Assembly (NCBI RefSeq): GCF_030444335.1
Contig: NZ_CP128595.1
Coordinates: 806,001-870,000, forward strand
DNA from: Polaribacter huanghezhanensis
GTDB taxonomy: Bacteria; Bacteroidota; Bacteroidia; Flavobacteriales; Flavobacteriaceae
Length of the DNA stretch: 64,000 nucleotides
Direction: 5' to 3'
How positions within the stretch are numbered: position 1 is the first letter of the stretch; the number at the start of each line of letters is the position of its first letter. Below are positions 53,375 through 62,501 of the stretch, in pieces. Below the pieces are notes generated by a model that saw nothing but the letters and a program-made list of their open reading frames with translations, was not told the origin of the DNA and ran no database searches. Position numbers and translations under genes: made by a program.

Positions 53375-55895
53375 AAAACATGTTGCTTTACTCTTTTGTT
53401 TATTAACAATAAGTGTTGCTTTTAGTCAAACTTTAATAAAAAAAGTAGCTCTTTCTTCGTTAATACTAGATCTTGAAAAAGCGTATGCTATTAAATTTTC
53501 TTATTCTGATGCTGATGTAAAAAATGTTTTTGTGCAGCAGCCAGATAAAAAAATTTCAATAGACGAGCTTTTGTCTTTTTTAAACGAAAAAACATTTTTA
53601 CAATTTAAAACTCTTGATAATAGATATATTACCATCTCTTTTTTAAACAAAACTATTGATATTTGTGGAACGGTTTTAGGCACAGCTTCTTTAGAGCCAT
53701 TAGTGCTCGCATCTGTTAAAATTAATGGATATAAATTAGGTGCCACAACAAATAACGAAGGATACTTTTATTTAAAAAACATTCCTGTTAATTCAACTAT
53801 AAGCATCTCTTTTATAAGTTATAAAACTAAAAGTATTTCAGCCAAAGAATTATTTTCTATTTCTAATTGTAAACAACTATTTTTAGAAGAAAAAACAGAA
53901 GAATTATCAGAAATTACAATTCCTCAGTTTTTAACTTCTGGTTTGCAAAAAAGCATCGATGGAAATACCGTCTTAAACACAGAAAAATTTGGAATTCTTC
54001 CTGGTTTGATAGCGCCCGATATTTTAAAAACAATTAAAATTCTTCCAGGAATAGAAAGTGTAAACGAAACGGTTTCTAATATCAATGTTAGAGGTGGAAC
54101 AAATGATCAGAATTTAATGCTTTGGGATGGAATTAAAATGTATCATTCCGGTCATTTTTTTGGTTTGATTTCTGCTTACAATCCTTATTTAACAAAAAAA
54201 GTTACGGTTACTAAAAACGGAACAAGTAGTGCTTTTTCAGACGGAGTTTCATCAACTATTAACATGCAAACTTCAAATAAAATTACCAATCGTTTTTCTG
54301 GTGGTGGTGGTTTTAATTTATTAAGTGCCGATGCTTTTGTACAGATTCCAATAAAAGAAAATATAGAACTTCATGTTTCTGCAAGAAGATCGTTTACCGA
54401 TCTTATACATACTCCAACATATACTAATTATTTTTCGAGAAGTTTTCAAGATAATTCTATCTCATCAAATACTGTAAATAACGGAGAATCAAATTTTTAT
54501 TTTTATGATTATTCTTTTAAGTTTTTATATGATATCAATTACAAACATGCTATTAGAGCTAATTTTATTCACATCAAAAATAATTTAAAATATCAAGAAA
54601 AATACACTTCTAATACTACTACAATAAAAGAAAATAGTGCTTTAAAGCAAGAAAATTTAGGCGCAAAAATTAGTTGGGTTGCAGACTGGAATACTAATTT
54701 TTCTACTACTTTTTTTGCTTTTTTTTCTGATTATAAAATAAATTCTTCAGATTATAATAAAGATACAGATCAGTTTCAAACACAATTGAATAATGTGCTA
54801 GAAACAGAAATAAAACTAAATGCTAAATATAACTTTTCTGAAGCTTTGCATTTTTTAAATGGATTTGTTTTTAACGAAATTGGTGTTAGAAACAGCACAA
54901 CTGTAAATGCACCAACGTTTTCTAAAACAGTTAAAAATGTATTGCTAAAAAGTGCTTATTTCTCTGAAATTGAATACAATAAAAAGAACACCTATGTTCG
55001 GTTTGGAATGCGTGTAAATTATTTTCATAAGTTTCAAAAATTTGTAATAGAGCCTAGAATTAACATCAGACAAAAATTAAATTCTGATTTCTTTTTAAAA
55101 CTAGAAGGTGAGTTTAAAAACCAAACTACAGCTCAAAAAATAGATTTTGAAGATAATTTTTTAGGAATTGAAAAAAGAAGATGGATTCTCTCTGATGATA
55201 AAAACACACCTATTGTAAAAAGTAAACAAATTTCATTTGGTACTGAATATTCTAAAGATAAATTATATATAGATCTTACTGGGTTTTATAAAAAAGTAAA
55301 CGGAATTACAACAGCAAATCAAGGATTTTATAACAATACACAAACTTTTAATGCTATTGGTAATTATACCACAAAAGGTGTGGAGTTTTTAATAAATAAA
55401 AAAACGAATACCATTAGTACTTGGTTAAGTTATACCTACTCAAAAAACGAGTATACTTTTACTGCTTTTCATCCTGCTACATTTTCTAATAGTTTAGATA
55501 TAACACATTCTCTTAGTGCTGCTTTTAATTATAATTTTAATAAAAATTTAAACGTTTCTTTTGGTGGAGTTTTACGTTCTGGAAAACCATATACAAAACC
55601 GGTAGAAGGAAATGAAACCATACAAAATGGAAATAAAACAATAGTAAATTATGATAATCCTAATACAGAAAGATTAGATAACTTTTTTAGAATTGATGTT
55701 TCTGGAAGTTATAAATTTAAATTTTCTGAGGCTATAAAATCTACAATTCGTATTGGTTTTACAAATATAATTGATAGAAAAAACACCATAGATTCTTACT
55801 ATGTGGTTGATAAAAATAGTGGTAATAATATAAGAAGAGTAAATAATTATTCTTTACCTTTTACTCCGAATTTAAGTTTTAGAGTAACTTTTTAA
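53364..55895 (+). CDS. TonB-dependent receptor with STN and carboxypeptidase-regulatory-like domains
   Basis: This 843-residue outer-membrane receptor has a signal peptide (1-22), an STN-type signalling domain (about 22-93), a CarboxypepD_reg-like domain (about 98-185), a plug (about 190-305, SNINVRGGTNDQNLMLWDGIKMYHSGHFFGL) and a barrel ending in an aromatic (RVTF). The STN domain plus upstream FecR and sigma show the FecA-type signalling design. No SusD gene is near, so it is not a SusC/D pair. The start MPNKKH (53364) lies inside the fecR end. The ligand is unknown; the neighbouring operon suggests a peptide or metal-related substrate, which is inference. Confidence 0.93.
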   Translation: MPNKKHVALLFCLLTISVAFSQTLIKKVALSSLILDLEKAYAIKFSYSDADVKNVFVQQPDKKISIDELLSFLNEKTFLQFKTLDNRYITISFLNKTIDICGTVLGTASLEPLVLASVKINGYKLGATTNNEGYFYLKNIPVNSTISISFISYKTKSISAKELFSISNCKQLFLEEKTEELSEITIPQFLTSGLQKSIDGNTVLNTEKFGILPGLIAPDILKTIKILPGIESVNETVSNINVRGGTNDQNLMLWDGIKMYHSGHFFGLISAYNPYLTKKVTVTKNGTSSAFSDGVSSTINMQTSNKITNRFSGGGGFNLLSADAFVQIPIKENIELHVSARRSFTDLIHTPTYTNYFSRSFQDNSISSNTVNNGESNFYFYDYSFKFLYDINYKHAIRANFIHIKNNLKYQEKYTSNTTTIKENSALKQENLGAKISWVADWNTNFSTTFFAFFSDYKINSSDYNKDTDQFQTQLNNVLETEIKLNAKYNFSEALHFLNGFVFNEIGVRNSTTVNAPTFSKTVKNVLLKSAYFSEIEYNKKNTYVRFGMRVNYFHKFQKFVIEPRINIRQKLNSDFFLKLEGEFKNQTTAQKIDFEDNFLGIEKRRWILSDDKNTPIVKSKQISFGTEYSKDKLYIDLTGFYKKVNGITTANQGFYNNTQTFNAIGNYTTKGVEFLINKKTNTISTWLSYTYSKNEYTFTAFHPATFSNSLDITHSLSAAFNYNFNKNLNVSFGGVLRSGKPYTKPVEGNETIQNGNKTIVNYDNPNTERLDNFFRIDVSGSYKFKFSEAIKSTIRIGFTNIIDRKNTIDSYYVVDKNSGNNIRRVNNYSLPFTPNLSFRVTF

Positions 55896-55897
55896 AC

Positions 55898-56338
55898 TTA
55901 GATTCTCAGCATTTCTATATGCGGAATTCCATCTTCTAAATACTCGTCTCCTACTTTTTTAAATCCGTGAGATTCGTAGAATTTTTTTAAATATACTTGA
56001 GCGGATATTGTAATTTCTGTAGTGTTAAATTTATCTTGAACTGCTTTTATAGAAGCTTTCATTAAATTATGTCCGTAACTAAATTTGCGTTCTTTAGCAT
56101 CAACAACAACTCTACCAATACTTGCTTCTTTAAAATAATCTCCAGGTTTAAAAATACGTGTGTATGCAATAATTGAATTCTTTTTCACACCAAAAACATG
56201 TAATGATTTTTGATCTTTAAAATCTAAATCTTGATACACACAGTCTTGTTCAACTACAAAAATTTCTGATCGTAATTGTAAAATACGATACAATTCATCT
56301 AAAGTTAGTTGATGAAATTCTTTAATAAAAAATTCCAT
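55898..56338 (-). CDS. ElaA-like GNAT family acetyltransferase
   Basis: This 146-residue GNAT protein has the ElaA pattern (QLTLDELYRILQLRSEIFVVEQDCVYQDLDFKDQKSLHV) at the N-terminus and the acetyl-CoA loop in RVVVDAKERKFSYGHNLMKASI. The substrate is unknown. It starts 1 bp after the rpiB stop, so the two are co-transcribed. It converges with the receptor gene with 2 bp between the stops. Confidence 0.9.
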   Translation of the reverse strand: MEFFIKEFHQLTLDELYRILQLRSEIFVVEQDCVYQDLDFKDQKSLHVFGVKKNSIIAYTRIFKPGDYFKEASIGRVVVDAKERKFSYGHNLMKASIKAVQDKFNTTEITISAQVYLKKFYESHGFKKVGDEYLEDGIPHIEMLRI

Positions 56339-56339
56339 T

Positions 56340-56771
56340 TTAAGAACAAGATATTTTAGTTACTCTAGTTGCATGACGACCACCTTCAAACTTTGTATTT
56401 AAAAATATATCTACAAAACCCAGCGCTTGTTGTAAAGAAACAAAACGAGCTGGAATGGTTAAAATATTTGCATTATTGTGTTGGCGGGTTAAAGTAACTA
56501 ACTCATTATTCCAACAAAGCGCCGCTCTTATTCCTTGATGTTTATTTGCGGTCATTTGAGCACCATTTCCAGAACCACAAAGTATAATTCCAAATATTGC
56601 TTTACCAGTTTCAACTGCTTCTGCTGTTGGATGAATTGCATCAGGATAATCCATAGAATCATTTGTATTAGTTCCAAAATTTAAAACAGTATAACCTGCA
56701 GCTTCTAATTTTTTTATAATTTTGAATTTATAATCTGTTCCTGCGTGATCATTACCAATTGCAATTGTCAT
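56340..56771 (-). CDS. rpiB: Ribose-5-phosphate isomerase B
   Basis: This 143-residue enzyme interconverts ribose 5-phosphate and ribulose 5-phosphate. It has IGNDHAGTDYK at the start, the catalytic Cys in IILCGSGNGAQMTANK and NEL(V)TLTRQHNNANILTIPARF. The length is normal. It leads the rpiB-elaA pair. A long AT-rich gap lies upstream. Confidence 0.95.
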   Translation of the reverse strand: MTIAIGNDHAGTDYKFKIIKKLEAAGYTVLNFGTNTNDSMDYPDAIHPTAEAVETGKAIFGIILCGSGNGAQMTANKHQGIRAALCWNNELVTLTRQHNNANILTIPARFVSLQQALGFVDIFLNTKFEGGRHATRVTKISCS

Positions 56772-57314
56772 AATATGTTGTTTTTAATAGGATTAAGTAC
56801 ACAAAAATAAGTATAAAGATGGTTATCAACAGGTATAAATAAATAATTTTTTACAAATCTTAATAACCTTTTAAAAATAAGAGTTTTACGTATATTATCT
56901 AAATGTTAAGAAGTATTCTTATTTTTTTAAAACTTTTTTTGATGGTTTCAAAAATTATTACAATACAAGAATGTAAATGAAACTACCAACTTTTTTTTTG
57001 ATTTTATAATAGCAATTTATCAACATAAAATTAACCTCTTCTTTACAATCTATATTTACTAAACAATTAAGAAAATCTATGTATAACTGTTTATATAAAT
57101 TGTTAATAAACTAAAAAAAGAATTGATTTTTAAGCTTTTAAAAAATAGATACATTGTTTATTAAATTTAATAAGTGATATAAAAAAATAATTAAGAAAAT
57201 ACTTATTGTATCTGTTAACACTATATCATTAACATCATTTTTTTTAAAATTTAATTAAAGAATATGATTATAATTATATAAAGTGTTAATAACTCAAAAA
57301 AAGGAAAAAACAAA
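56772..57314. other. Very AT-rich intergenic region with four TTATNAACA 9-mers
   Basis: I see no gene in these 543 bp. The DNA is very AT-rich. It contains four copies of TTATNAACA, one base from the DnaA-box consensus TTATNCACA: 56823-56831 and 57017-57025 on the plus strand, 57101-57109 and 57284-57292 on the minus strand. These could be DnaA-type sites or chance in AT-rich DNA. Confidence 0.35.
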
Positions 57315-57485
57315 TTAAATAGTTTTAGTATTTAATTGTTTAAAATGGATTGAGTCTTTTTGAATTTTTACAGATTCTGGAGAAGTGTGAGAATTTAAAG
57401 GAGCATTTATATGTATTACAGTAATAAAAATACCTGTGATAAATATAAATATAAATAATGCTATTATTTTATGAAATTGTTTCAT
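57315..57485 (-). CDS. Small hypothetical membrane protein
   Basis: This minus-strand frame of 56 residues runs from the ATG at 57485. It has an N-terminal hydrophobic helix (about 6-24, IIALFIFIFITGIFITVIHI) and a polar tail of about 30 residues (NAPLNSHTSPESVKIQKDS). It probably has one membrane segment with an outward-facing tail. I do not recognise it. It lies between rpiB and the lipid kinase gene without a clear promoter, so its reality rests on composition and the frame alone. Confidence 0.5.
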   Translation of the reverse strand: MKQFHKIIALFIFIFITGIFITVIHINAPLNSHTSPESVKIQKDSIHFKQLNTKTI

Positions 57486-57589
57486 TTTTATAAACTTCTT
57501 ACACTATAAAGACGTGTATTATTAAAAAGTGTTACAAAAATTTTAAGATTTCTTTAACTTTTTTATACTAAACTCATTTCAGTATCTTT

Positions 57590-58504
57590 TTAAGGAATCA
57601 CAAATTGAATCGCTGTTTCTATAATTGATACAGAAACAGCACCTGTGTTTATTAATTCTCCATCAGCTTGAATAAAAGGTTTTTCTGATTTTGAAATTGG
57701 TATAATTTTTAAAGAATTAGTTTTATAAGTTTCTACTTTTTTATGATATAAAATTTTTCCATTGTATAATTTTGGTAAATTAAAAATCATATCTAATAAA
57801 GTTAAATTTTTAGCAATGGTAACATCTAATAAACCATCCGAAGTATCTATATCTTTTGTAAATTGCATTCCGCCTCCAGAAAATTTACAGATTCCAAAAA
57901 CAACCATTAAACATTTTTCTTGTATTTTTTTTTCGTTAATTTTTATTGTAAAATCAACAGGTTTATATAATAATAATCCATACAATCCACTTAATAAATA
58001 AGCAATTCCACCAAAACGTTTTAAGTTTTTTAATTTGTTTACAACATAACCATCATAACCGATTCCTGCTACATTAGTAAAGTATGTTATCATGTTATTT
58101 TCTGTTTCTAATTTACCAATATCTTGCAGTATTGTTTTTTCTTTACTGATTATTGCAATAGAATTCTCTATCTTTGCATTAATATTATAAGTTTTTACCC
58201 AATCATTTCCAGTACCAATTGGTATTACAGCAAGTTGTATAGTGTTAGTTTCTACTAATTTTTGCTTCATTATTCCGTTCACAACATGATGTAACGTTCC
58301 ATCTCCACCAACAGAAATTATTTTAGTAAATCCATTTTTAATAGCAGTTTCTACTAATTCTTCTTCATGTTTAGAATAATCAGTAAAAGCAAATGAAAAC
58401 GAAATGTGTTGTTTTTTTAATTCATCTGAAATTTCTCTCCAAATTTTTTTAGATTTTCCGTTTCCAGATGTAGGATTCATAATTAAAAACCAATCAGTTT
58501 TCAT
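57590..58504 (-). CDS. Diacylglycerol/lipid kinase family protein (YegS/BmrU-like)
   Basis: This 304-residue lipid kinase has the catalytic-domain motif VGGDGTLHHVVNGIM near residues 65-79 and IPIGTGNDW in the next segment. A C-terminal beta domain ends in QADGELI. These are the DAGK catalytic and YegS C-terminal regions. It probably phosphorylates diacylglycerol or a similar lipid. It is a single gene, divergent from rnr. Confidence 0.9.
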   Translation of the reverse strand: MKTDWFLIMNPTSGNGKSKKIWREISDELKKQHISFSFAFTDYSKHEEELVETAIKNGFTKIISVGGDGTLHHVVNGIMKQKLVETNTIQLAVIPIGTGNDWVKTYNINAKIENSIAIISKEKTILQDIGKLETENNMITYFTNVAGIGYDGYVVNKLKNLKRFGGIAYLLSGLYGLLLYKPVDFTIKINEKKIQEKCLMVVFGICKFSGGGMQFTKDIDTSDGLLDVTIAKNLTLLDMIFNLPKLYNGKILYHKKVETYKTNSLKIIPISKSEKPFIQADGELINTGAVSVSIIETAIQFVIP

Positions 58505-58619
58505 AAAAAAATAAATTAATTAAAAAGCAAAATACAAAAATTGAATTCATAATAATAAATTAATAAAGAATACAATTAAAATTGTGTAATTTGCTATCAA
58601 TAAAAACAATAAAAGACAT

Positions 58620-60833
58620 ATGTCTAAAAAGAAGAAAATTTTTAAAAAGAAAGGAAAAATCATTAAAGATTTAACCAGAAATATATTTAAAATATTAAAT
58701 GAAGATGCTAACTTATCTTATAACTATAAACAAATAGCATCTAAAATGGGTATTTCTGATACCGATGGAAAAACGCAAGTTTTAAAAAAATTAGCTGAAC
58801 TTACAGCTACTAAAAAAATTAAAGAAACCGATAGAGGAAAATTTAAAATAAATAAAGATAGAAAGTACAGTATTGGAACTTTAGATGTAACATCTAACGG
58901 AAATGCATACTTTATTTCTGATGATTTTGAAGAAGATATTTTTATTCCGTCAATCAATTTAAACAAAGGTTTACATAAAGATACCGTTAAAGCATACACG
59001 TATAATAAACGTGGAAGTAAAAAACTAGAAGCCGATGTAGTAGAAGTGTTAGAAAGAGCAAAAACTGATTTTGTTGGTGTATTACAACTCAATAAAAATT
59101 TTGGTTTTGTTGTAGCTGATGATAATAAAATGTATGTTGATATTTTTATATCGCAAAACAAAATTAACGGTGCAGAAGATGGAGATAAAGTGGTTGCTAC
59201 TTTAACAGATTGGCCATCAAACTCTAAAAATCCATTTGGAAAAATTACCACAGTTTTAGGTAAACCTGGAGATCATAATACAGAAATGCATTCTATTTTA
59301 GTAGAATATGGTTTACCGTACGAATTTCCAAAAGAAGTAGAAGACGAAGCAGATAATCTTCCAATAGAAATTACAAATGCAGAAATTGCAAAACGTAGAG
59401 ATATGCGAAGCGATTTAACCTTTACTATTGATCCGAAAGATGCAAAAGATTTTGACGATGCTTTATCGTTTACAAAATTAGAAAACGGAAATTATGAAAT
59501 CGGAATTCACATTGCAGATGTTTCGCATTATTTACAAGAAAAAACACTTTTAGATGATGAAGCTTATGAAAGAGCAACATCAGTGTATTTAGTTGATAGA
59601 GTTGTACCAATGTTGCCAGAAATGTTATCAAACGGAGTTTGTTCTTTACGACCAAATGAAGAAAAATTAACTTTTTCTGCTGTGTTTGAAATCAATGAAA
59701 AAGCACAAATTATTAATAAATGGTTTGGTAGAACTGTTACATATTCAGATCAACGCTTTGCATATGAAGAAGCACAAGCTGTAATAGAAAATTGTAGTTT
59801 ATCAACAATAAAAGAATATATAATGCCGGCTGATATCTCTATTATAGATAAAGAATATACGGTAACAAAAGAAATTGTTGAAGCAACGTTAAAACTAGAT
59901 GAACTTGCTAAAAAAATGCGTAAAAAACGTATGAAAGCTGGTGCAATTTCATTTGATAGAGTAGAAGTAAAATTTAATTTAGATGAAGAGGCAAATCCTA
60001 CAGGAGTTTTCTTTAAAGAATCTAAAGATGCTAACAAACTAATTGAAGAATTTATGTTATTAGCAAATAGAAAAGTAGCAGAATTTATTGGTCAAGAAAA
60101 CGGAAGACCAAGTAAAAAAACATTTATTTATCGTGTACACGACGAACCAAATATTGATAAATTAAACGCTTTACAAGGCATTGTAAGTAAGTTTGGTTAT
60201 TCTTTAAAAACAGATTCAAAAGAAGTTATTTCGCAATCATTAAATAAACTACTTTCAGACGTTCATGGGAAAGCAGAATCGAATATGGTAGAAACCTTAG
60301 CGATTAGAACCATGAGTAAAGCAGAATATACAACTGAGAATATTGGTCACTACGGATTAGCTTTTGATTACTACAGTCATTTTACATCACCCATAAGACG
60401 TTATCCTGATGTAATGACACATCGATTACTACAACATTATTTAGATGGCGGAAAATCACCTAAAGCAGAAATTTATGAAGAAAAATGTAAACATTCTTCA
60501 GAAATGGAATATCTAGCTTCAAAAGCAGAACGCGATTCTATCAAATACATGCAAGTAAAATATATGCAAGAACATCAAGAGCAAGAGTTTGAAGGTGTTA
60601 TTTCTGGAGTTACAGAATGGGGAATTTATGTAGAAATTAAAGAAAACAAATGCGAAGGAATGGTTCGGATTAGAGATATAAAAAGTGATTATTATATTTT
60701 TGATGAAAAACAATATGCAATCGTTGGTCAATCAACGAAACAAATTTATCAGTTAGGAGATGATGTGGTTGTAAAGGTTAAAAAGACCGATTTAGAACGC
60801 AAACATTTAGATTTTACTTTAATAGAAAAATAA
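58620..60833 (+). CDS. rnr: Ribonuclease R
   Basis: This 737-residue 3'-5' exoribonuclease has N-terminal helix-turn-helix and cold-shock domains (about 15-240, with GVLQLNKNFGFVVADD). The RNB catalytic domain has TIDPKDAKDFDDALSF near residues 270-285, and a C-terminal S1 domain contains GVISGVTEWGIYVEIKENKCEGMVR. It digests structured RNA and helps in rRNA and mRNA turnover. The length is a little short of E. coli RNase R (813), as is usual in Bacteroidota. Confidence 0.95.
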   Translation: MSKKKKIFKKKGKIIKDLTRNIFKILNEDANLSYNYKQIASKMGISDTDGKTQVLKKLAELTATKKIKETDRGKFKINKDRKYSIGTLDVTSNGNAYFISDDFEEDIFIPSINLNKGLHKDTVKAYTYNKRGSKKLEADVVEVLERAKTDFVGVLQLNKNFGFVVADDNKMYVDIFISQNKINGAEDGDKVVATLTDWPSNSKNPFGKITTVLGKPGDHNTEMHSILVEYGLPYEFPKEVEDEADNLPIEITNAEIAKRRDMRSDLTFTIDPKDAKDFDDALSFTKLENGNYEIGIHIADVSHYLQEKTLLDDEAYERATSVYLVDRVVPMLPEMLSNGVCSLRPNEEKLTFSAVFEINEKAQIINKWFGRTVTYSDQRFAYEEAQAVIENCSLSTIKEYIMPADISIIDKEYTVTKEIVEATLKLDELAKKMRKKRMKAGAISFDRVEVKFNLDEEANPTGVFFKESKDANKLIEEFMLLANRKVAEFIGQENGRPSKKTFIYRVHDEPNIDKLNALQGIVSKFGYSLKTDSKEVISQSLNKLLSDVHGKAESNMVETLAIRTMSKAEYTTENIGHYGLAFDYYSHFTSPIRRYPDVMTHRLLQHYLDGGKSPKAEIYEEKCKHSSEMEYLASKAERDSIKYMQVKYMQEHQEQEFEGVISGVTEWGIYVEIKENKCEGMVRIRDIKSDYYIFDEKQYAIVGQSTKQIYQLGDDVVVKVKKTDLERKHLDFTLIEK

Positions 60834-60884
60834 AAAAGTTTTTAACGGAATAATAGAAGTAAAGAATTAATTAAAAGCTTTTTG

Positions 60885-60892
60885 TATCTTTG
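60885..60892 (+). promoter_or_regulatory. -7 box TATCTTTG of tatA
   Basis: This is an exact TAnnTTTG match, 14 nt before the tatA ATG. Confidence 0.5.
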
Positions 60893-60906
60893 TTTTAAAA
60901 TTAGAA

Positions 60907-61095
60907 ATGATGAATTTATATAATATGATTTTGTTTATTGGAATGCCACAAGTAGTTATAATTATTGTGGTTGTTTTATTACTTTTTGGAGGTAGAAAAA
61001 TTCCTGAATTAATGAAAGGTTTAGGTAGCGGAATTAAAGAATTTAAAAACGCAGCCAAAGAAGATGATAAAGATAAAATAGAAGATAAAAAATAA
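60907..61095 (+). CDS. tatA: Sec-independent protein translocase TatA/E
   Basis: This 62-residue protein has one N-terminal membrane helix (about 8-27), the hinge [13 protein letters not shown], and an amphipathic helix followed by an acidic Lys/Asp tail. It is the pore-forming subunit of twin-arginine export of folded proteins. No tatC is in the window; in this group tatC often lies elsewhere. It has its own promoter and terminator. Confidence 0.93.
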   Translation: MMNLYNMILFIGMPQVVIIIVVVLLLFGGRKIPELMKGLGSGIKEFKNAAKEDDKDKIEDKK

Positions 61096-61117
61096 ACTTT
61101 TATTTTAAGAAAAGATA

Positions 61118-61147
61118 AAAAAAGCTCAACTGTACAGTTGAGCTTTT
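61118..61147 (+). terminator. Terminator of tatA
   Basis: The perfect palindrome AAGCTCAACTGTACAGTTGA plus GCTT, flanked by A and T runs, follows the tatA stop. Confidence 0.9.
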
Positions 61148-61300
61148 TGTTTTTCATCAAATTAAAAACATCCCCCAATGTTTTTAATTTAAAAATTAAT
61201 GTTGCAAATATATGTTTGAATAAGTTATAATTCTCTATGTTTTTAAATTTTGTTATAAAAAGGAATAAAAATTTTATTTTTGGGATAAAAAGGAAAAGAA

Positions 61301-62170
61301 TTAACTTAATAAACTTTTTAAAGATTGTTTGCTAAAACTTCTAGAAACAGGAACATCAAAAGGAATAACGTCAGATTTTAATAAATAACCTCTAGCGTTT
61401 CCATGAATGTCATTAATAAAGTTAACATTTATGATGTATGACTTATGACAGCGTATAATAGAAGTATAATCTTGTAATTCTGTGTCAATTTTAGTTAAGG
61501 TAACTCTTAGTATCTTTTCTTTTAAATCGTTATTTTTATTTATAAAAAAATTTGCATAATTTCCTTGTGATGAGATGTATACCAAATCATCAGTTTTGAA
61601 AACAATTTTTTCTTTTTTATTATCAGAATAAAGTGTAACCTCTGTTTTAAATTTTTTTTCTACTAATTTTTCTTTGTTATAAGTATTAATTTCTTTTGCC
61701 CTCTTTTTCCTCTTTTCTCTTACACTTTTTTCATTTATAAAAACAAAAAAAAGTAACGGAATTATACCAACTAAAAAAACACAGGTTAAAAAAGGAAAAT
61801 AATGCAAGTTTTTAATACCAAAAACATTTTTATATATACCCCCTAAACACCACAAAACAGATCCAATTAAAACAATCCCAATTAATATTAGAAAAATATT
61901 TCTTCCAATAGTCCATTTGTCTTCATCAAAATAACTTTTAAAGAGCAGTGCAGGAATATATAACATAAAAAATACACTAAAAACGGTAGCACCCCCTAGA
62001 AGAATAGTGTATTCTAAAACCAAATCGACTAAAGAGCTTAAGTTAAAAGGTTTAAAAAGGTATAAAAAAATAAACACAAAAAACCCAAAAGAAAAACTTA
62101 TTTTTAATTTAAACTTTACTGATGGATTGAAATAATAAGGAGTAGAAAGCCAAGAAAAAAAGGATTTCAT
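61301..62170 (-). CDS. Membrane-bound LytTR family transcriptional regulator
   Basis: This 289-residue protein has four predicted membrane helices (about 27-43, 52-74, 88-110 and 124-147). A basic linker (about 150-180, KRKKRAKE) leads to a C-terminal LytTR DNA-binding domain (about 180-289, DDLVYISSQGNYANFF, SIIRCHKSYIINVNFI). There is no receiver domain and no kinase near, so the membrane part may itself sense a signal. It follows the YbjQ gene by 13 bp, and its target genes are unknown. Confidence 0.88.
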   Translation of the reverse strand: MKSFFSWLSTPYYFNPSVKFKLKISFSFGFFVFIFLYLFKPFNLSSLVDLVLEYTILLGGATVFSVFFMLYIPALLFKSYFDEDKWTIGRNIFLILIGIVLIGSVLWCLGGIYKNVFGIKNLHYFPFLTCVFLVGIIPLLFFVFINEKSVREKRKKRAKEINTYNKEKLVEKKFKTEVTLYSDNKKEKIVFKTDDLVYISSQGNYANFFINKNNDLKEKILRVTLTKIDTELQDYTSIIRCHKSYIINVNFINDIHGNARGYLLKSDVIPFDVPVSRSFSKQSLKSLLS

Positions 62171-62183
62171 AATACATTTATTT

Positions 62184-62501
62184 TTAAATTTTTACTGCTG
62201 TTCCAGAAGCTGTTACCATTAACATTCCGCCAGAAGCACCCACAGTTTCATAATCTAAATCAACACCAATTACAGCATCTGCATCTAAACGCATTGCTTC
62301 ATCTTGCATTTCTTTTAATGCAATATCTTTAGCTTCGCGCAGTACTTTTTCATAAGAACCAGATCTACCACCAACAATATCTCTAATTCCAGCAAAAATA
62401 TCTTTAAATAAATTTGCTCCAATAATAGTTTCACCTGTAACAATACCTAAATATTGTTTTATTTTATGTGTTTCTAAGGTGTTTGTTGTAGATACAATCA
62501 T
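62184..62501 (-). CDS. YbjQ family (UPF0145) protein
   Basis: This 105-residue protein has the UPF0145 pattern: [37 protein letters not shown], then [20 protein letters not shown]. It probably forms a pentameric heavy-metal-binding-type fold; its function is not settled. Its ATG shares one base with the stomatin stop (TAATG), so the two are translationally coupled. Confidence 0.93.
   Translation of the reverse strand: MIVSTTNTLETHKIKQYLGIVTGETIIGANLFKDIFAGIRDIVGGRSGSYEKVLREAKDIALKEMQDEAMRLDADAVIGVDLDYETVGASGGMLMVTASGTAVKI

Noticed and set aside
53364..55895. SusC of a SusC/D glycan-uptake pair
   Set aside because: No SusD-like lipoprotein follows, and the receptor carries an STN signalling domain with FecR upstream, so FecA-type is the better reading.
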